In this document: positions 1 through 10,800 of the stretch, piece by piece
Position numbering within the stretch: the stretch's first letter is position 1
Layout of the letters: each line of letters begins with the position of its first letter
Source of the DNA: Lates calcarifer
Taxonomy: Eukaryota; Chordata; Actinopteri; Centropomidae
Direction: 5' to 3'
DNA length: 64,000 nt
Assembly (NCBI RefSeq): GCF_001640805.2
Contig: NC_066855.1
Location: 2,778,342-2,842,341, forward strand
Notes under the pieces: model-generated
Told to the model about the DNA's origin: nothing
The model's input: the letters and a program-made list of their open reading frames with translations, nothing else
The model's database searches: none
Translations under genes and position numbers: made by a program

Positions 1-930
1 GAGGAGGGGAGTATAAAGTAGACATGCTGGATTGAATGTAAACTAAAGCAGGGTAGCACAGTGGGGGGTGTATTTCAGAGTACCTGAGGGACAGCCTCGC
101 AAAGCAGCCCCTACAAGCATCCACAACCCCTGATGCGTCCAGCAGCTGTTCCAGTGGAGCACTCTGCGTGTCTGGCTTCTGGGAAACACATTTTCCCTCC
201 AATTGTGGGGTCTCTTTCTCTCTCTCCCTCTGTCTTTCTCCCATCATGGGTAAAACATATCAAAGCAGTGTGCCGTACATCAGGAACACATTGGCCCTCT
301 GGGGTCACTTTGAGAAGTGATTTTTACTTTTTTTTTTTACTCCTCTCCTAATTTTCCTACATCTGTCTCCAGCACTTACTTTGTCATCCAAAGCTGCTGT
401 TAATGTTGACCAAGAGGCTTATTAAAGGAAAGTGTTAACGGAGGAGCAGTTGTCACATTATAACAGCAGAGGATGATGTTCTCATTGTGACTCATTGTGT
501 GAGGAATTATTGGTATTTTTCATTCAGATGGGAGTTGCAGTGTTCCTCTACAGTTTGTCTGACCTCCCTATTGCACACCTGTCAGACAATCAGCTGAGTT
601 CTGCCTCTGTTAGAGCAGGTGCTAATATACGTGTGATTCAGCTTGACTGATATGGGCTTTTAAATGCCAGTACTAGTAATTTTTTTGAATGATCTTTCCA
701 ACTGACCTTACTGTTTTCCCTGGATTATTTTTGTCTGAATTATAATTTATACCACTGGTTTCCAACCTTTAACCTTTGTCCTTAAAACACATCAGTCAAG
801 CTATGACTTGAGCTGGGAGGTGTTTAATCAAAGAATGATTTTAGAGGCCTGTAGGTTGGGAAGTATTTAGAAATATAAGATAAATATTCTTTCTCATGCT
901 TTTAATTATCTTGTAACTTGTAACTTTCTT
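1..930. other. unique non-coding tract
   Basis: AT-rich sequence with frequent stops in all frames. It contains a CT-rich stretch at about 210-240 and a short T run near 330-340. I see no gene, recognised repeat or conserved-looking island. Confidence 0.6.
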
Positions 931-990
931 TTAAAGGTTCATTGTGTAGTATTCAGAAAACACTTTGTCATTAATGACATGGTGGCCATT
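931..990 (+). repeat. fragment resembling a common teleost TTAA-type repeat
   Basis: The segment starts with TTAAAGGTTCATTGTGTAG, which resembles the start of a very common fish repeat that I know as TTAAAGGTTCAGTGTGTAG. The resemblance fades after about 40 bases, so this would be a short decayed end. The identification is from memory only. Confidence 0.3.
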
Positions 991-1924
991 AAGACTGCAG
1001 TCAGCATCCTGTTGCCCATGCTTTCACTTGAACTCTTTCACTTTCACTTGAAGGTAGGCATGAGTATAAATAATTATTAATATAATTTGTAATGATTATC
1101 ATATAGATTGTACTGACCAATGACAAAAATACAAATATTGGTTTTACAAAGATATATTCCCACCATGCAAAAAGCCAAGCATGCATGAAGGGTCAAAAGT
1201 GTCCTGTTTAAAAAGAACAATGAATATGAAAGCATCTGGGATACTAGAGGAAATACTAAGCTTAACTAAACAAAGCTGCAAAAACATAACTACCAGTAAG
1301 TCTTACCTCGAGAGAGAGAGAAAAAAGAAAATCATAAAGAGACATTCTTAAAGGCATAATCATCAGTTGGCGTACAGCAGTCCACACTGTCTGCAATTCA
1401 ATTTGCAACTCTTGAAGAGATAGTATTGATGAGTGTTTAGCCTCTTTGACATCTAGCTGCCCTCCACAGAGTAACTTAGAGAAAGAGAATAAGCCAAAAT
1501 TCCTTGAACACTAATACTGGATGCAACAACACTGAGCTATGGTACCTTGACTACACATGTGTTTTTATGACTCAACAAGGCTGGAAAAGAGTTAGGAAAA
1601 GGAATAATGTACAAGTGGACCAGAGAAACTTTGTTCTAATAAACAGGTCAAATACAGGTGGCAAAATGTTCCTAAATGCTGTGAATGTTTAGGTGAGGTT
1701 AAGTCCCAAGGACCAAAGTAATTGTTGGTACAAATTCGAAGTAAGATGTAATTCAAGTGGTGTAGTGTAAATCCAATTAAGAAGTGTTAGACACAGTCTG
1801 AAATCTGTGGATTCCTTGGGATGTAGCATTGATTTGCTGGTAGAAAATAGATAAGTTGAAATTTATGATCTGTTTAATAGAGATGCCGTTTTCCGTTTAA
1901 AGGGGCTGTTCATCGATTAAAGTT
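991..1924. other. unique non-coding tract
   Basis: AT-rich DNA with a short GA run at about 1308-1325. The short open frames here (about 61 codons each) show no family features. Nothing else recognised. Confidence 0.55.
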
Positions 1925-2185
1925 TCTTGCCGGGTGCAGGTGGTGGTGATGGTCACTTTCTAAGAGCTTCAGCCATCTTTGTGTTTACTATACAAGAGGT
2001 TAGACTAGGCCCTCTGAGTGGTGCTATTTTTTCAGGGCAGTCTGGAAGCTACAGTGAGTAGCTATCAGAAAGTTGGCGCTGGGGCTAGCTGGTTAGCATG
2101 CTAACCAGAATCGAACTAGAAGCAAAACAAAAGTGACCATTGGCGTTGCTTTCCACTGCTGGACACAACTCTTCGCTAGTATTGA
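1925..2185 (-). repeat. dispersed repeat family, copy A (inverted)
   Basis: Read on the minus strand, this segment aligns with plus-strand segments 6444-6745 and 33784-34125. Shared landmarks in the same order are a GAAAGCAACGCCAATGG block, a GCTAACCAG block, a CACTGTAG...CCAGACTG block, TCAGAGGG, an ATGGCTGAAGCTCTT block and TGACCATCACCACC. No copy carries a usable reading frame, so it is probably a non-autonomous mobile element (MITE or SINE-like). The boundaries are approximate because I aligned the copies by eye. Inside this copy is a perfect 20-nt palindrome at 2089-2108. Confidence 0.7.
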
Positions 2186-4224
2186 GTATCTTGAGACAAG
2201 ACAATGTTAGAATGGGGAAGTCATGACAATGTAACATGGATGAGGAATAACTGTGGGTGGAGAACAGGCATGAAGCTCAGCACAGAGAGCGAATCAGACT
2301 GTCGACATGCCAAACACAAAACACAGTAATTGGAGAGTAAGTAATTGGACGCATCCAATTTTCCTTGAAGGGGGAAATGGGTTTTGAGGAGTGGTGAGTA
2401 ATAGAGGTGCACCACTGTGGGGAAAGTGGATCAGTAAAATATGAGAATCTTTCCTCCAAAGCGTTTGCCATGCACTTTAAGCCATCCTGGCACTGTTAAC
2501 AACAACATGTCATCGAACTGCTACCTCAGAGATTATTGTTCTTTCCAATGTCTCCAAATATTACAACATTAAAAGCTGACTCCGGTAAATGTTAGGCTAA
2601 GTAACAAGCATTTTCATAACAAAGCCATGGATACTGTCATACCTTTGGCTAGTCAATAGGAGATATGACTCATAACTCATCCAGAGGGCTAATAGCTAAT
2701 GACTTGTCATGGCATAATGCAAGAGATACTTTGAATTAATGTTTTCCCAGACTTGTAGTCTCATAGTTGAGCATTGAGACCAATTTAGAGTTAGGGTTAC
2801 ATGTCAGAAGCCGTGACTTTGCAACCTTCTTGGGCAGCAGTGCTGCCAGCCAACCAGCCAACCTGACAGCAGCAGCGGTCAAGCTGCTTCATGATTTCCC
2901 TGTCAGCAAGGTGAGTCAGGCCGTGACTAACCAGCGAGACTAAACCACTATCGAGTCTCTACATCTATGGCATGAGGGCCAGCAGGCATGATGTGTAGCA
3001 CAGGAGTAATTCTATCTATTCCCCTCTATTCTCTGCTCTCCCAGAAACATAACACACTCTTTTCTGTCTGAGAGACAGAGGGTGGGGTTAGTTTTGTTCC
3101 CTTGCTGGATCCTGACACGAACCTGGAAGACTTGGAGCCACAGGGGCCAAATGTCTGGGAGCTACCCAGTCCTCAAGGCACCCAGACTGAGAAGTGAATG
3201 CCAAGAGGCTGCCTCGTCTGGGCCGGGTGTCTCCCTGGGGCTTGGACTACAAGCATAGAGATGAAGGGTGGATGGGACTTAACATGGACAGCAGGAGCCT
3301 ATACTGTAATTTGATGTAAATTGTGGCCTAAAATTTGCCATGTGAAGACAGATATAGTATGATGTACTCATAATTTCTACCAAAATCATCAAAACATTGT
3401 TGATATTGATCCACTGGCATCAAATTTGACAAAACCTCATGTAGAAATGTGGGAAAAGCTTCTCGTGGTGTTAACAGCAGCCTGTCGTCAGTCAGACTGA
3501 GGAGTCGGCTATTGACTTTTTGTCCGTTTTTTCATGAGGAGACAAGAGCTCCACTTTGACTTAAAAATGTGACCAATATGAAAAATTATACTTGTAGCTA
3601 TTCAACTACAAACTGCATGGTGCACCATTCTTGGAAGACATGTAAATGTAGCAGGAATGAAAGCTTTCAAAGAGGCACTTACAAAAAGAACAGAGAAGAC
3701 TGTTTCATGTCCTTATGAGCCATGTCATTCTGATGCATGCCTTGCTACTGATCAATATTTTCAAATTGACAACGTGTTAAATGATTAGTTGTAATGGCGG
3801 AAGGCACTCGTAGTTTTCCCCAGCTCCATACCAAATACTGGTTTAGCATCTTTTAATTGAACTGATTTTCTGCACTCTTATTAACCTCTTCTCCAGCAGC
3901 AGCAGACAGCTGTTCTGATAAACCCACTGTACAGTGTTTCCCATGCACCAAACAGGAGACAGAAAAAGTCACCTAATGTTACTAATTAATAATTCTAATT
4001 CTAGCTGGCAGTGTAAAAAGAGTTTTTACACTGAACCTTGCCCAGGACTTTACAGGAAATTGGGCACTTTCCCTTCAAAGCATTGCAGTTTGTACTTAAA
4101 GCCTATGTTGGTGTGTTTGTTTGTTGTTTTTAATGCCTACGCTGCCAACCACATAACAGGGAGCTGTGAGAGCCAGGCCAGCCACCCAGACATGATGCAG
4201 AATTAAGCAGCTTAACCGCACCAA
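2186..4224. other. non-coding tract with a GC-richer part at 2.8-3.25 kb
   Basis: Mostly AT-rich. Between about 2810 and 3250 the sequence is GC-richer. There a 35-codon open stretch ends at a donor-like AAG|GTGAGT (near 2911), and a 36-codon open stretch starts at about 3088. Codon-position composition of the first is flat, so I do not call exons. CAG triplets cluster near 3895-3910. Confidence 0.45.
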
Positions 4225-4400
4225 GCCAGCCAATCAGAAAGAGCCTAATGGGAATACATGGACCTGGGTATTTAGCTGTCACAGGGCCGTCAGCAGGAGA
4301 TGGAGAAGCGACCGCGCTGTGGTGCCGCAGTCTGTGATTATGCTCCGCCGCCAGAGGAAAATCAAAGTACTGATTACACTCTGCAGCTCGCTGTGGGCCT
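4225..4400. promoter_or_regulatory. possible conserved non-coding element (4.3 kb)
   Basis: A GC- and CpG-richer island in AT-rich surroundings. It includes a CCAATCAG box at about 4229-4237 and no sustained frame with coding-like codon composition. Islands like this in fish introns and deserts are often enhancers. Only composition and motifs support the call. Confidence 0.2.
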
Positions 4401-6443
4401 GGCCTCACAGACTCAGTGGTCAGAGATGACTGACACTCAAATGGCAGTGGAGAGAATTTACAGTTTCTGCTTTCTTATGTAAAGCAACCCTCCGTAACTG
4501 ATAATCAGGGATTCCGTTTCATTTTGGGAATCCCATAAAATGTTGATGCTCCAGTGCGGCAAGCTTCCATTGTGCTGTTTATACACTTCTTCCAAATCTG
4601 CTGTCAACCATGCAAGACTCTGAGAGATACTGAAATCCTCTTCACACTCATCCCTGCCTCTGCATTGATGGAAACACTGATTACAGTGTTGCTCAGCGTG
4701 GAATTAGTCCTACAACCACATGCTGGTCAGAAGTGGCCAATGTTCAGACGGTAATAGAGAGAGAAAGGCAGCCTGTTTTCTTTTCCAGGGTGGTTGTGTT
4801 GTCACATTTAGATTTTTCAGCTTCGTCCTCTTCAGTTGTTCGTCTGAGCTTACAAAGTCTATACAGCTGAGTGCGGCTCAAGTTACTGTTCATGTAGTTG
4901 TTCTAATTCACTGTGAAAAATGTCTTATAGTGGAAACAATTAGTCATCCAGCAAACATAAAATCTATTCTCACTAATGATCTCTTTTAAAGAGAAATATT
5001 TGATATTCTAAAAGACTTGTCCAGAATGGGTATATGGTGTTGTGTAGTGTTCTGAAAGTAATCATTTCAGATTAATTTCAGTTCTTCACTGAAAACTAAA
5101 ACTGCTGTTTGAAGCTCTCAGTGTTTTCTCCATACAGCACTAGCACACTGACATAACAAAAACGGTTGAATAATCTTAATTTTCTCAGTAAGTGAACATG
5201 ATAAGGATTAATACTGTGTAATCCATCTTTTTGCCGGCAAGAAAAAAAGCTTTTAACCTATTACTGCTAATTTTCTGTTGTTTTTAAATTAAAATTATTG
5301 AACTTTTAAAACCCAGCATCATTTTTGTTTTGGCCCCCAAATCCTTTCATTTTCTGATATGGTTAAGTGAGACCACTGTCCTGGATGTACTGCTGTTGTC
5401 TGCATACGTATGGCATATGTATGTCCCCAAGCAACAAGATGTGAACAAAGGTTCCAGTGTAAAAGTGCAGACACCATTTACACAATCCATACAAGCAAAT
5501 GGTGGTAGTGAGTCACTTCATAATTTGCCAGTTCCTATAAAACATTAAAAGAACAAAAAGGAAAGTGTCCACAACAAACATGTTGGGGGAAAATGAAAGA
5601 GTCACCACCAGCCTGAGCATTGAAGAAGAAAAGAGTAAGATCGACAGTGTGTCAACAGGCATAAAAAGAAAATGACAAACAGCAGAGCAAGACAAGAATA
5701 ATCCTTGGTCCCACAATAACAGGATGGAACGAAGCAAAGTGACATTTGAGTTTTGAAACTGACTCAGATGGCATCCGCTTTACTCAACCAGTAATGTAGC
5801 TTCTAATATTGGCCTCTGCTGTGCATTGGTTACTGTGTTGAAGTGGCTGTTTGGTGTGGGAATTACATTTTGCTGTCATTGCTGTTTGTGGCCACAATTC
5901 AGTATCCTTATGTTAAGAGAGTACATACTACAAAATAAACTTATGTTAGAGTTTTATTCAGCTGAAGCATACGTAACATATCGTTACACACGACTCATAA
6001 TTCACTAGAAACTATGTTCCTTGTTCATATGTTAACTCGTGTTAACTCAATAACATCCTGGTGTTTTGAGCTGTCACTTGCCAGCTGAGGGAAGATCATC
6101 CCCTGTTACTAGTCACTAGTAACTAAGTCAATGTAAAGCTTGTAGTTGCTTTTAGCAAGTACATTTTAGCACACAACTGTCTTGGGTTCAGATGGTTCTG
6201 GTCACAGTTGTCAGATTAGCCGTATGCTGTCTTGAGATGGGTGGACAGCATGATGGCTGGTTTGTATTGGTGTGATGTATGAGATGACTCAGAACTTAAA
6301 GCACCAGCGTCCCGTAATTACCACTTGTTACGTAGTCTCACTTCAAAGGAGCTGTTGTAAGTTTTGTAATTGCCACATAGCCAAGTTAAGCATTAACAGC
6401 TGTTTACTTACTCGTTTAAAGGAAATGTTGCGAGTTCACCATC
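4401..6443. other. unique non-coding tract
   Basis: AT-rich with numerous short frames and no recognised domain. It contains a 19-nt hairpin-type palindrome at 6105-6123 (GTTACTAGT, one base, ACTAGTAAC) and a short direct repeat of GTTAACTC near 6032-6049. Confidence 0.5.
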
Positions 6444-6745
6444 AAACTTCATTCTTTTACTCATCAAGAGCTTTCGGTAAACAGCAGCGACAATGTTTTG
6501 CATTTTCTTCTACTGATATTAGCATGCTAACCAGTCCGACTGGCCCATCTCACTACTTTTTGATAGCAACTCGTTGTAGTGTAGAGGTAGCACTGCTCAG
6601 AGGGCGCATTCTGACCTCTTGTGTCGTAAATGCAACAATGGTTGAGGCACTTGGCAAATCACCACCACCACCTGTTTTTTGCCAGAAACCAAGCTTGGTA
6701 GCAGAGAAAACGTACTAATAGCTTCTTTAAGTCTTTCTATGTTAG
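6444..6745 (+). repeat. dispersed repeat family, copy B
   Basis: Aligns by eye with 33784-34125 on the same strand and with 1925-2185 on the opposite strand. Shared blocks include ACTCA(T/C)CAAGAGCT, GCTAACCAG, TCAGAGGGCGCATTCTGA (diverged in the others), ATGGTTGAGGCACTTGG, ATCACCACCACC and GCAGAGAAAAC. A 148-codon frame runs through this copy. The other copies lack the equivalent frame, so it is a chance opening and not a gene. Confidence 0.7.
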
Positions 6746-8007
6746 AATGCTGTTTGCTTCTGACTACTGCAAAACTTCAGCCAAAAGACAGGTCCAGTCA
6801 TTTACCTCATCCAGAAAAGCTCATCTGAATGATTAAGATGATTAACATTGTAGTACTACCTTTCCTCATTTAAAGCAAAAACACTGTGGTTCCCCTTACT
6901 GCCATATTTGGACCCAAAACATATGTTCACCCAGACCCTTATCATACTTGTTTAAATAAGTCCCTCCCAACTCATATTACTGTTGCTGACCATCCCTCAA
7001 ACTTAATCCCTCTTGACCCATCCACAGCTGGTTAGCAGCCTGTCGCCAGCAACCTTTAACCCCTCACCCAACATGGCTGCCATCTCTAACAATTATCAGC
7101 AATTGGTCAGTTATTTTCTTAGGCCACTGAAATTACCATGCTGTCAAAGTAAGGAGGCGATAAAATGTAAACGCTTCCATTTGCAGATCAGAGCGCAGAG
7201 AGGTGTGCACACTCTCACATGTGGGTAAACAGCCTCACACGTGCACCCAAGGACTTTCACATTTGTAGAAATAGTCCTCATACACCACAGCATAATCCCA
7301 AATTTTTAAAAATTACTGTCATATCAAAGCATTTTGAAATTGTGCACAAATATATGAATATTTATAAATCTGCATTTCGGGGTGAACATGTCACCCAGCA
7401 ATTCTGTCCAGTGAAAGTAGAGAGCAGAGATTTTAAACATGTGAACTTCCCCTGTACTGAAGCACTGTAGCTGACTACAGCCCAATTAAATCCCTATACA
7501 CACTTTCCATCATCATTTCCAGATTTATTACCCTTTCCAAACAATACAGATCCCCCAGTACAAGAATGATTTAGTGCTGCTATGAAACTATGATTCCTGC
7601 GAATGAGGGAAAAAGTGAGATGGACAGAATGGAAGAAACTATAATAGAGATGTTAATGGTGGGTATTTGGTGACTTATGTTTGACAGCGGTGATTACTGG
7701 AGTGGTGAAACAACAGCACTTACAGGAAGCTGTAGACTTTCATCCAGGGCTGGACTGCAGGATCAAATGAGATTGATGTCAGACATCAGCAGAGAGTGAG
7801 GGCTCTGCAATGACACCAACACTGCCAGGGTTAGGACTACAAGTCTGCGTGAAGCTCAGTGGGTGGAGAAAGGCACTACACCTCCTCAGATTCCCGTTAG
7901 TTTTACGATGAGGAAAAAAGTGAATTCATACTTTGCACTTCAAGTGTCATTGTCTCACTGTTGTTGTAGTCATTCGGCTTGTGTTGCATTCAATGCACTT
8001 TTAATTA
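6746..8007. other. unique non-coding tract
   Basis: No repeat or gene recognised. Short frames only. GC is slightly higher at 7740-7880, with no coding signal. Confidence 0.5.
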
Positions 8008-8085
8008 ACTAAAAGTAGCAGTACCACGCTATAAAAATATCTCATTACAAGTAAAAGTCCTGTATTCCAAATTTTACTTCTCATT
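8008..8085 (+). repeat. hAT-like MITE fragment (teleost AAGTAAAAGTCCTG family)
   Basis: Contains the series AAAGTAGCAGTACCAC, ATTACAAGTAAAAGTCCTG and AAATTTTACTT. In the same order these match the interior of a very abundant teleost MITE whose tip is CAGTGGTGGAAGAAGTATTC. That tip is also found alone at 9424. Identification is from memory of the family. Both ends are missing, so this is a fragment. Confidence 0.5.
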
Positions 8086-8663
8086 AGGCGAGATAATAAC
8101 AATAAAAATAACAAAAGAAATATAAAGGTGCATTTCAGTTCAGAAAGCGACTTCTAATTTCTGCTATACAGATTTTTACAGGTGGCACTTACCTGCATTA
8201 GAACATTGTGCTAAGGTAGACAGTTCAACTAAATGAGTGATTAGCCGTTGGTGTAGGAAGGTGAAGCTGAGAGGTGGATTAACAATACATTTTGTTTCTG
8301 ATAGCAACATTTATTGCATTGTAACTTGTCTGACAATGGTTTCTTTCTAAACAGAGTTGTACTGTCAGATTTTGACATAATGATTCAGCAGGATCCTGGA
8401 AACACAGGCTCAGTGACAGTGATGCCAGTGGTTTATTTACTTATTTGCTTGTGAATGTGTGTGTATGTGTGTAAGAGAGCGTACTCTATTAGTCTGAGAC
8501 TTGTCTGTGTTTATGTTGGGATGAAACTCCTAGTGGCGCCATTTTGCTATTTACGCAACAACCTGCATTCCGTCATGTTTGTGTTTTTTGCTGACGGGGC
8601 ACAGGGCGACTGACGCACAGGAAAAACAGGTCTACGTGCCTCCGCTCCACTTATTTTTCCTCA
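8086..8663. other. non-coding tract
   Basis: Nothing recognised apart from a short degenerate GT run at 8453-8472. CpG content rises from about 8530, upstream of the exon-like frame at 8664. Confidence 0.45.
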
Positions 8664-8773
8664 GTGTCTTCTTCAGGCACTATAACATGTTCTACGGACT
8701 CTCCAAGGCAAAGCCAGAGGATCTGAGTCGTTTTTCCATGAAAGGCCAGTGGAGACGAATCCATTTGGAGTGA
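8664..8773 (+). other. exon-like open frame ending in a stop, unrecognised
   Basis: A pyrimidine-rich tract ends in TTATTTTTCCTCAG, a good 3' splice-site match, at about 8663. An open frame follows, reading ...RHYNMFYGLSKAKPEDLSRF... and ending in TGA at 8771-8773. By hand count over 37 codons, GC at third positions is about 65% against about 35% at second positions. That is the direction expected of coding DNA in an AT-rich background. I recognise no domain or family. It could be a terminal exon, a relic of one or part of an unrecognised repeat. The antisense strand is also open for part of it, which weakens the case. Confidence 0.18.
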
Positions 8774-9090
8774 TGTCACAGTTCTTACCTTTTTCAGTGT
8801 CAGCCTCTGCTAATATAGTAATTTTCTGAGTGATTGACATGTTTATGATGTAAGCAGCACCTCTTATATTTGCTTGGATAGCACTGAGGATTATCTGCCA
8901 AGATGGTGTCATTTGTTTACAAAGCTCATTCCTAATGCATACTGTATGCTCTAATGCTGCACGAAAACCCCAGCTTTACATTTTCCATGAACCTGCTCTC
9001 ACAGCATAATGTTCAGGTGAGAAGAAAGTCATTCTAGTGATAATTTAAGCCATATTAGAGACACTTTTCCATCCATCTCCTCAGACAGAG
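8774..9090. other. non-coding tract
   Basis: AT-rich spacer between the exon-like frame and the palindromic element. Nothing recognised. Confidence 0.45.
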
Positions 9091-9878
9091 TTAAAGGATA
9101 ACTTGGGTGGTTTTGAGCCTTGACCTTATTTATCCATGTTTTCGGTTGTAAATGTTCGATAGGGGCAAAAATCTTTGGAATTGGTGCAGTGTTGAACAAG
9201 AACGGTGTACCCAGCCACCACAAACAGCTGCTACAGTGTAACCCAACTGGGCAACTGTCCACGTCAAAGCACATCCACTAAAGTGCTTGTTTTTGCCACT
9301 GACAGGCTCAGATTGTTATTACAAGCATGTGACAGTGTTACGGATAGGAATCCTTTTTGTTTAACCAGACTCAGTTGACAAAAACTGGTGTTTTAGCTTG
9401 TTAGTGTTATTGTGTGACTGTTTCAGTGGTGGAAGAAGAATTCAGATCCTTAATTTAAGTAAATGTAGCAGCATGATATCACAAACAAACAAACAGATAG
9501 AGGCAGTGGTGTTCCAGACCCCCCTGTGTTCTGTGTGGGGGGACAAATTGTCTTTGTCAATGGATTCTGGTGGTGATATATAGCCATGTTTCTGGTTGAA
9601 CAAAAGGGTCCGTCTCTGTAGCAGTCCTAACCATAATGTTGTCGGACAATAGTAACAATCTGAGCCTGTCTGTGGCAAAAACAAGCACTTGAGTTGACGT
9701 ATGTAGAAATGGACAATTGCCCATTGGATTACATTGCAGCAGCTGTTTGTGGTCTCTGGGTACACCGTTCTTGCTCAATACTGCAGTGGTTCCAAACATT
9801 TTTGTCCCATTAATCATTTACACCTAAAAACATGGGAAAATAAGGCCCAGGCTCAAAAATACTGGAATTATCCTTTAA
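9091..9878. mobile_element. palindromic TTAA-ended element (MITE-like, long inverted arms)
   Basis: Both ends carry TTAAAGGATAA in inverted orientation, with TTAA at 9091-9094 and 9875-9878. The left arm (9091-9371) and the reverse complement of the right arm (9591-9878) align over about 280 bases. Matching landmarks are TTTTGAGCC, AAGAACGGTGTACCCAG, CACAAACAGCTGCT, GTGCTTGTTTTTGCCAC and GACAGGCTCAGATTGTTA. The arms are separated by about 220 bases of unrelated sequence. TTAA ends are typical of piggyBac-type non-autonomous elements. The arms resemble a common teleost repeat I know from memory. Open frames within the arms (86-107 codons on the minus strand, 81 on the left arm) are by-products of repeat sequence. 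It may be one foldback element or two copies inserted head to head. Confidence 0.65.
9424..9475 (+). repeat. hAT-like MITE tip inside the palindromic element
   Basis: Begins CAGTGGTGGAAGAAG, then ATTCAGATCCTTAATTTAAG. This closely follows the terminal sequence of the teleost hAT-like MITE whose interior is seen at 8008-8085. It lies between the two inverted arms. A CAAACAAACAAAC run follows at about 9482. Either a nested insertion or part of a composite element. Confidence 0.5.
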
Positions 9879-9954
9879 TCTGTACATTTCCAAAACTTCC
9901 AACCTCGATACGAGCAATAAAGTTGGACTAACGTTCAGGAAACAAACACACATA
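9879..9954. other. short spacer
   Basis: AT-rich sequence between the palindromic element and the GC-rich island. Nothing recognised. Confidence 0.4.
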
Positions 9955-10150
9955 GGCCACCATTCATTTAGCCTCCGTTGCCATGGCGATGTTGCAGTCC
10001 AGTGGATGCGCGTGCATGCTTGCGCCCGGTGTCGCTGACTCACGCCGGGGCCACAGTCCATGAGCCAGGCGCCAATCAAATGCAACTTGTGTGCCACCGA
10101 AACCGCCGAATCCATGCCACCCTGGCCTTTCTCTACAGCTGTCACCGCTT
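9955..10150. promoter_or_regulatory. possible conserved element with RFX X-box-like motif
   Basis: A GC- and CpG-rich island in AT-rich DNA. At 9977-9990 it has GTTGCCATGGCGAT, which matches the palindromic RFX X-box GTTGCCATGGCAAC at 12 of 14 positions. There is a CCAATCA box at about 10073. Both strands are open for 60-95 codons, a usual effect of GC-rich sequence, and no protein family is recognisable. The regulatory role is inferred. Confidence 0.28.
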
Positions 10151-10156
10151 GGCACG

Positions 10157-10201
10157 GAAAAAACAAGAAAAAGAAAGAAGAAATAAAGAAAAGAAAGAAA
10201 T
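10157..10201 (+). repeat. A-rich purine tract
   Basis: A run of A and G (AAAAAACAAGAAAAAG, then AAAGAAAGAAATG) with a degenerate AAAG unit. Simple-sequence DNA. Confidence 0.75.
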
Positions 10202-10370
10202 GTCTCGCTCTCGTAAGCAAGTGACAGGTCTCAGACGTTTGGCAAAGGAAACCCAAGACAAAAAATAAAAAGAACTACCCCAGCCCCCGCACCCCCAAAA
10301 AGCAAGAAAGGGTAGATTTTTCATTGCTGTTCTTGTCAATAAATCAATGTTCTGACAAGAAGTTTGGGGA

Positions 10371-10385
10371 TTTTTTTTTTTTTTT
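10371..10385 (+). repeat. T15 homopolymer
   Basis: Fifteen consecutive T. Simple repeat. Confidence 0.9.
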
Positions 10386-10600
10386 CTTGTTGAGCATGCC
10401 TCCCTCCCTCTCCTGCCTGAGAACAAATGGGAGGCAATGAAAAGAAATGAATCTAAATAACTCTGAAGGTAGAGGAAATCAGAACGGAGGAATAACACAG
10501 GGCTCAGGCAGTCGGCTTTCTCTGGCCCTCACAAATCAAACCACATAAAATTGTCCCAAGACTTGCAGCAGGAGATGTTTGACATGAGTGCTCTCCACCC

Positions 10601-10670
10601 AAACACACACTGAGGGGTACACGCACACACACCACACACATGCATGCATATGTGCATATACACACACAGA
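10601..10670 (+). repeat. degenerate CA microsatellite
   Basis: Interrupted CA runs with an embedded ATGCATGCATATGTGCATAT segment. The several cysteine/valine- or histidine/threonine-rich frames across it are microsatellite artefacts. Confidence 0.85.
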
Positions 10671-10772
10671 TGCAGAGATTGCGAGCATGTCTCGCCTCAA
10701 TAGCAGTAGAGTCAAACAAATTGCTAAGGTCTGTGCAAACAAGAACAATGTGTGGCAGGATTTGTTCAACTA

Positions 10773-10800
10773 CTCTCTCTCTCACACACACACTCACACA
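10773..10800 (+). repeat. CT then CA microsatellite
   Basis: A CT run passes directly into a CA run with one CTCA interruption. Confidence 0.85.

Noticed and set aside
2808..2910. Possible exon ending in AAG|GTGAGT with peptide AAAVKLLHDFPVSK
   Set aside because: GC2 and GC3 are about equal and the acceptor is weak. A donor match alone is common.
6272..6718. 148-codon plus-strand frame
   Set aside because: It lies mostly in a dispersed repeat whose other two copies lack the frame.
9442..9817. 107- and 86-codon minus-strand frames
   Set aside because: They fall in an arm and the centre of the palindromic element. They are translations of repeat DNA.
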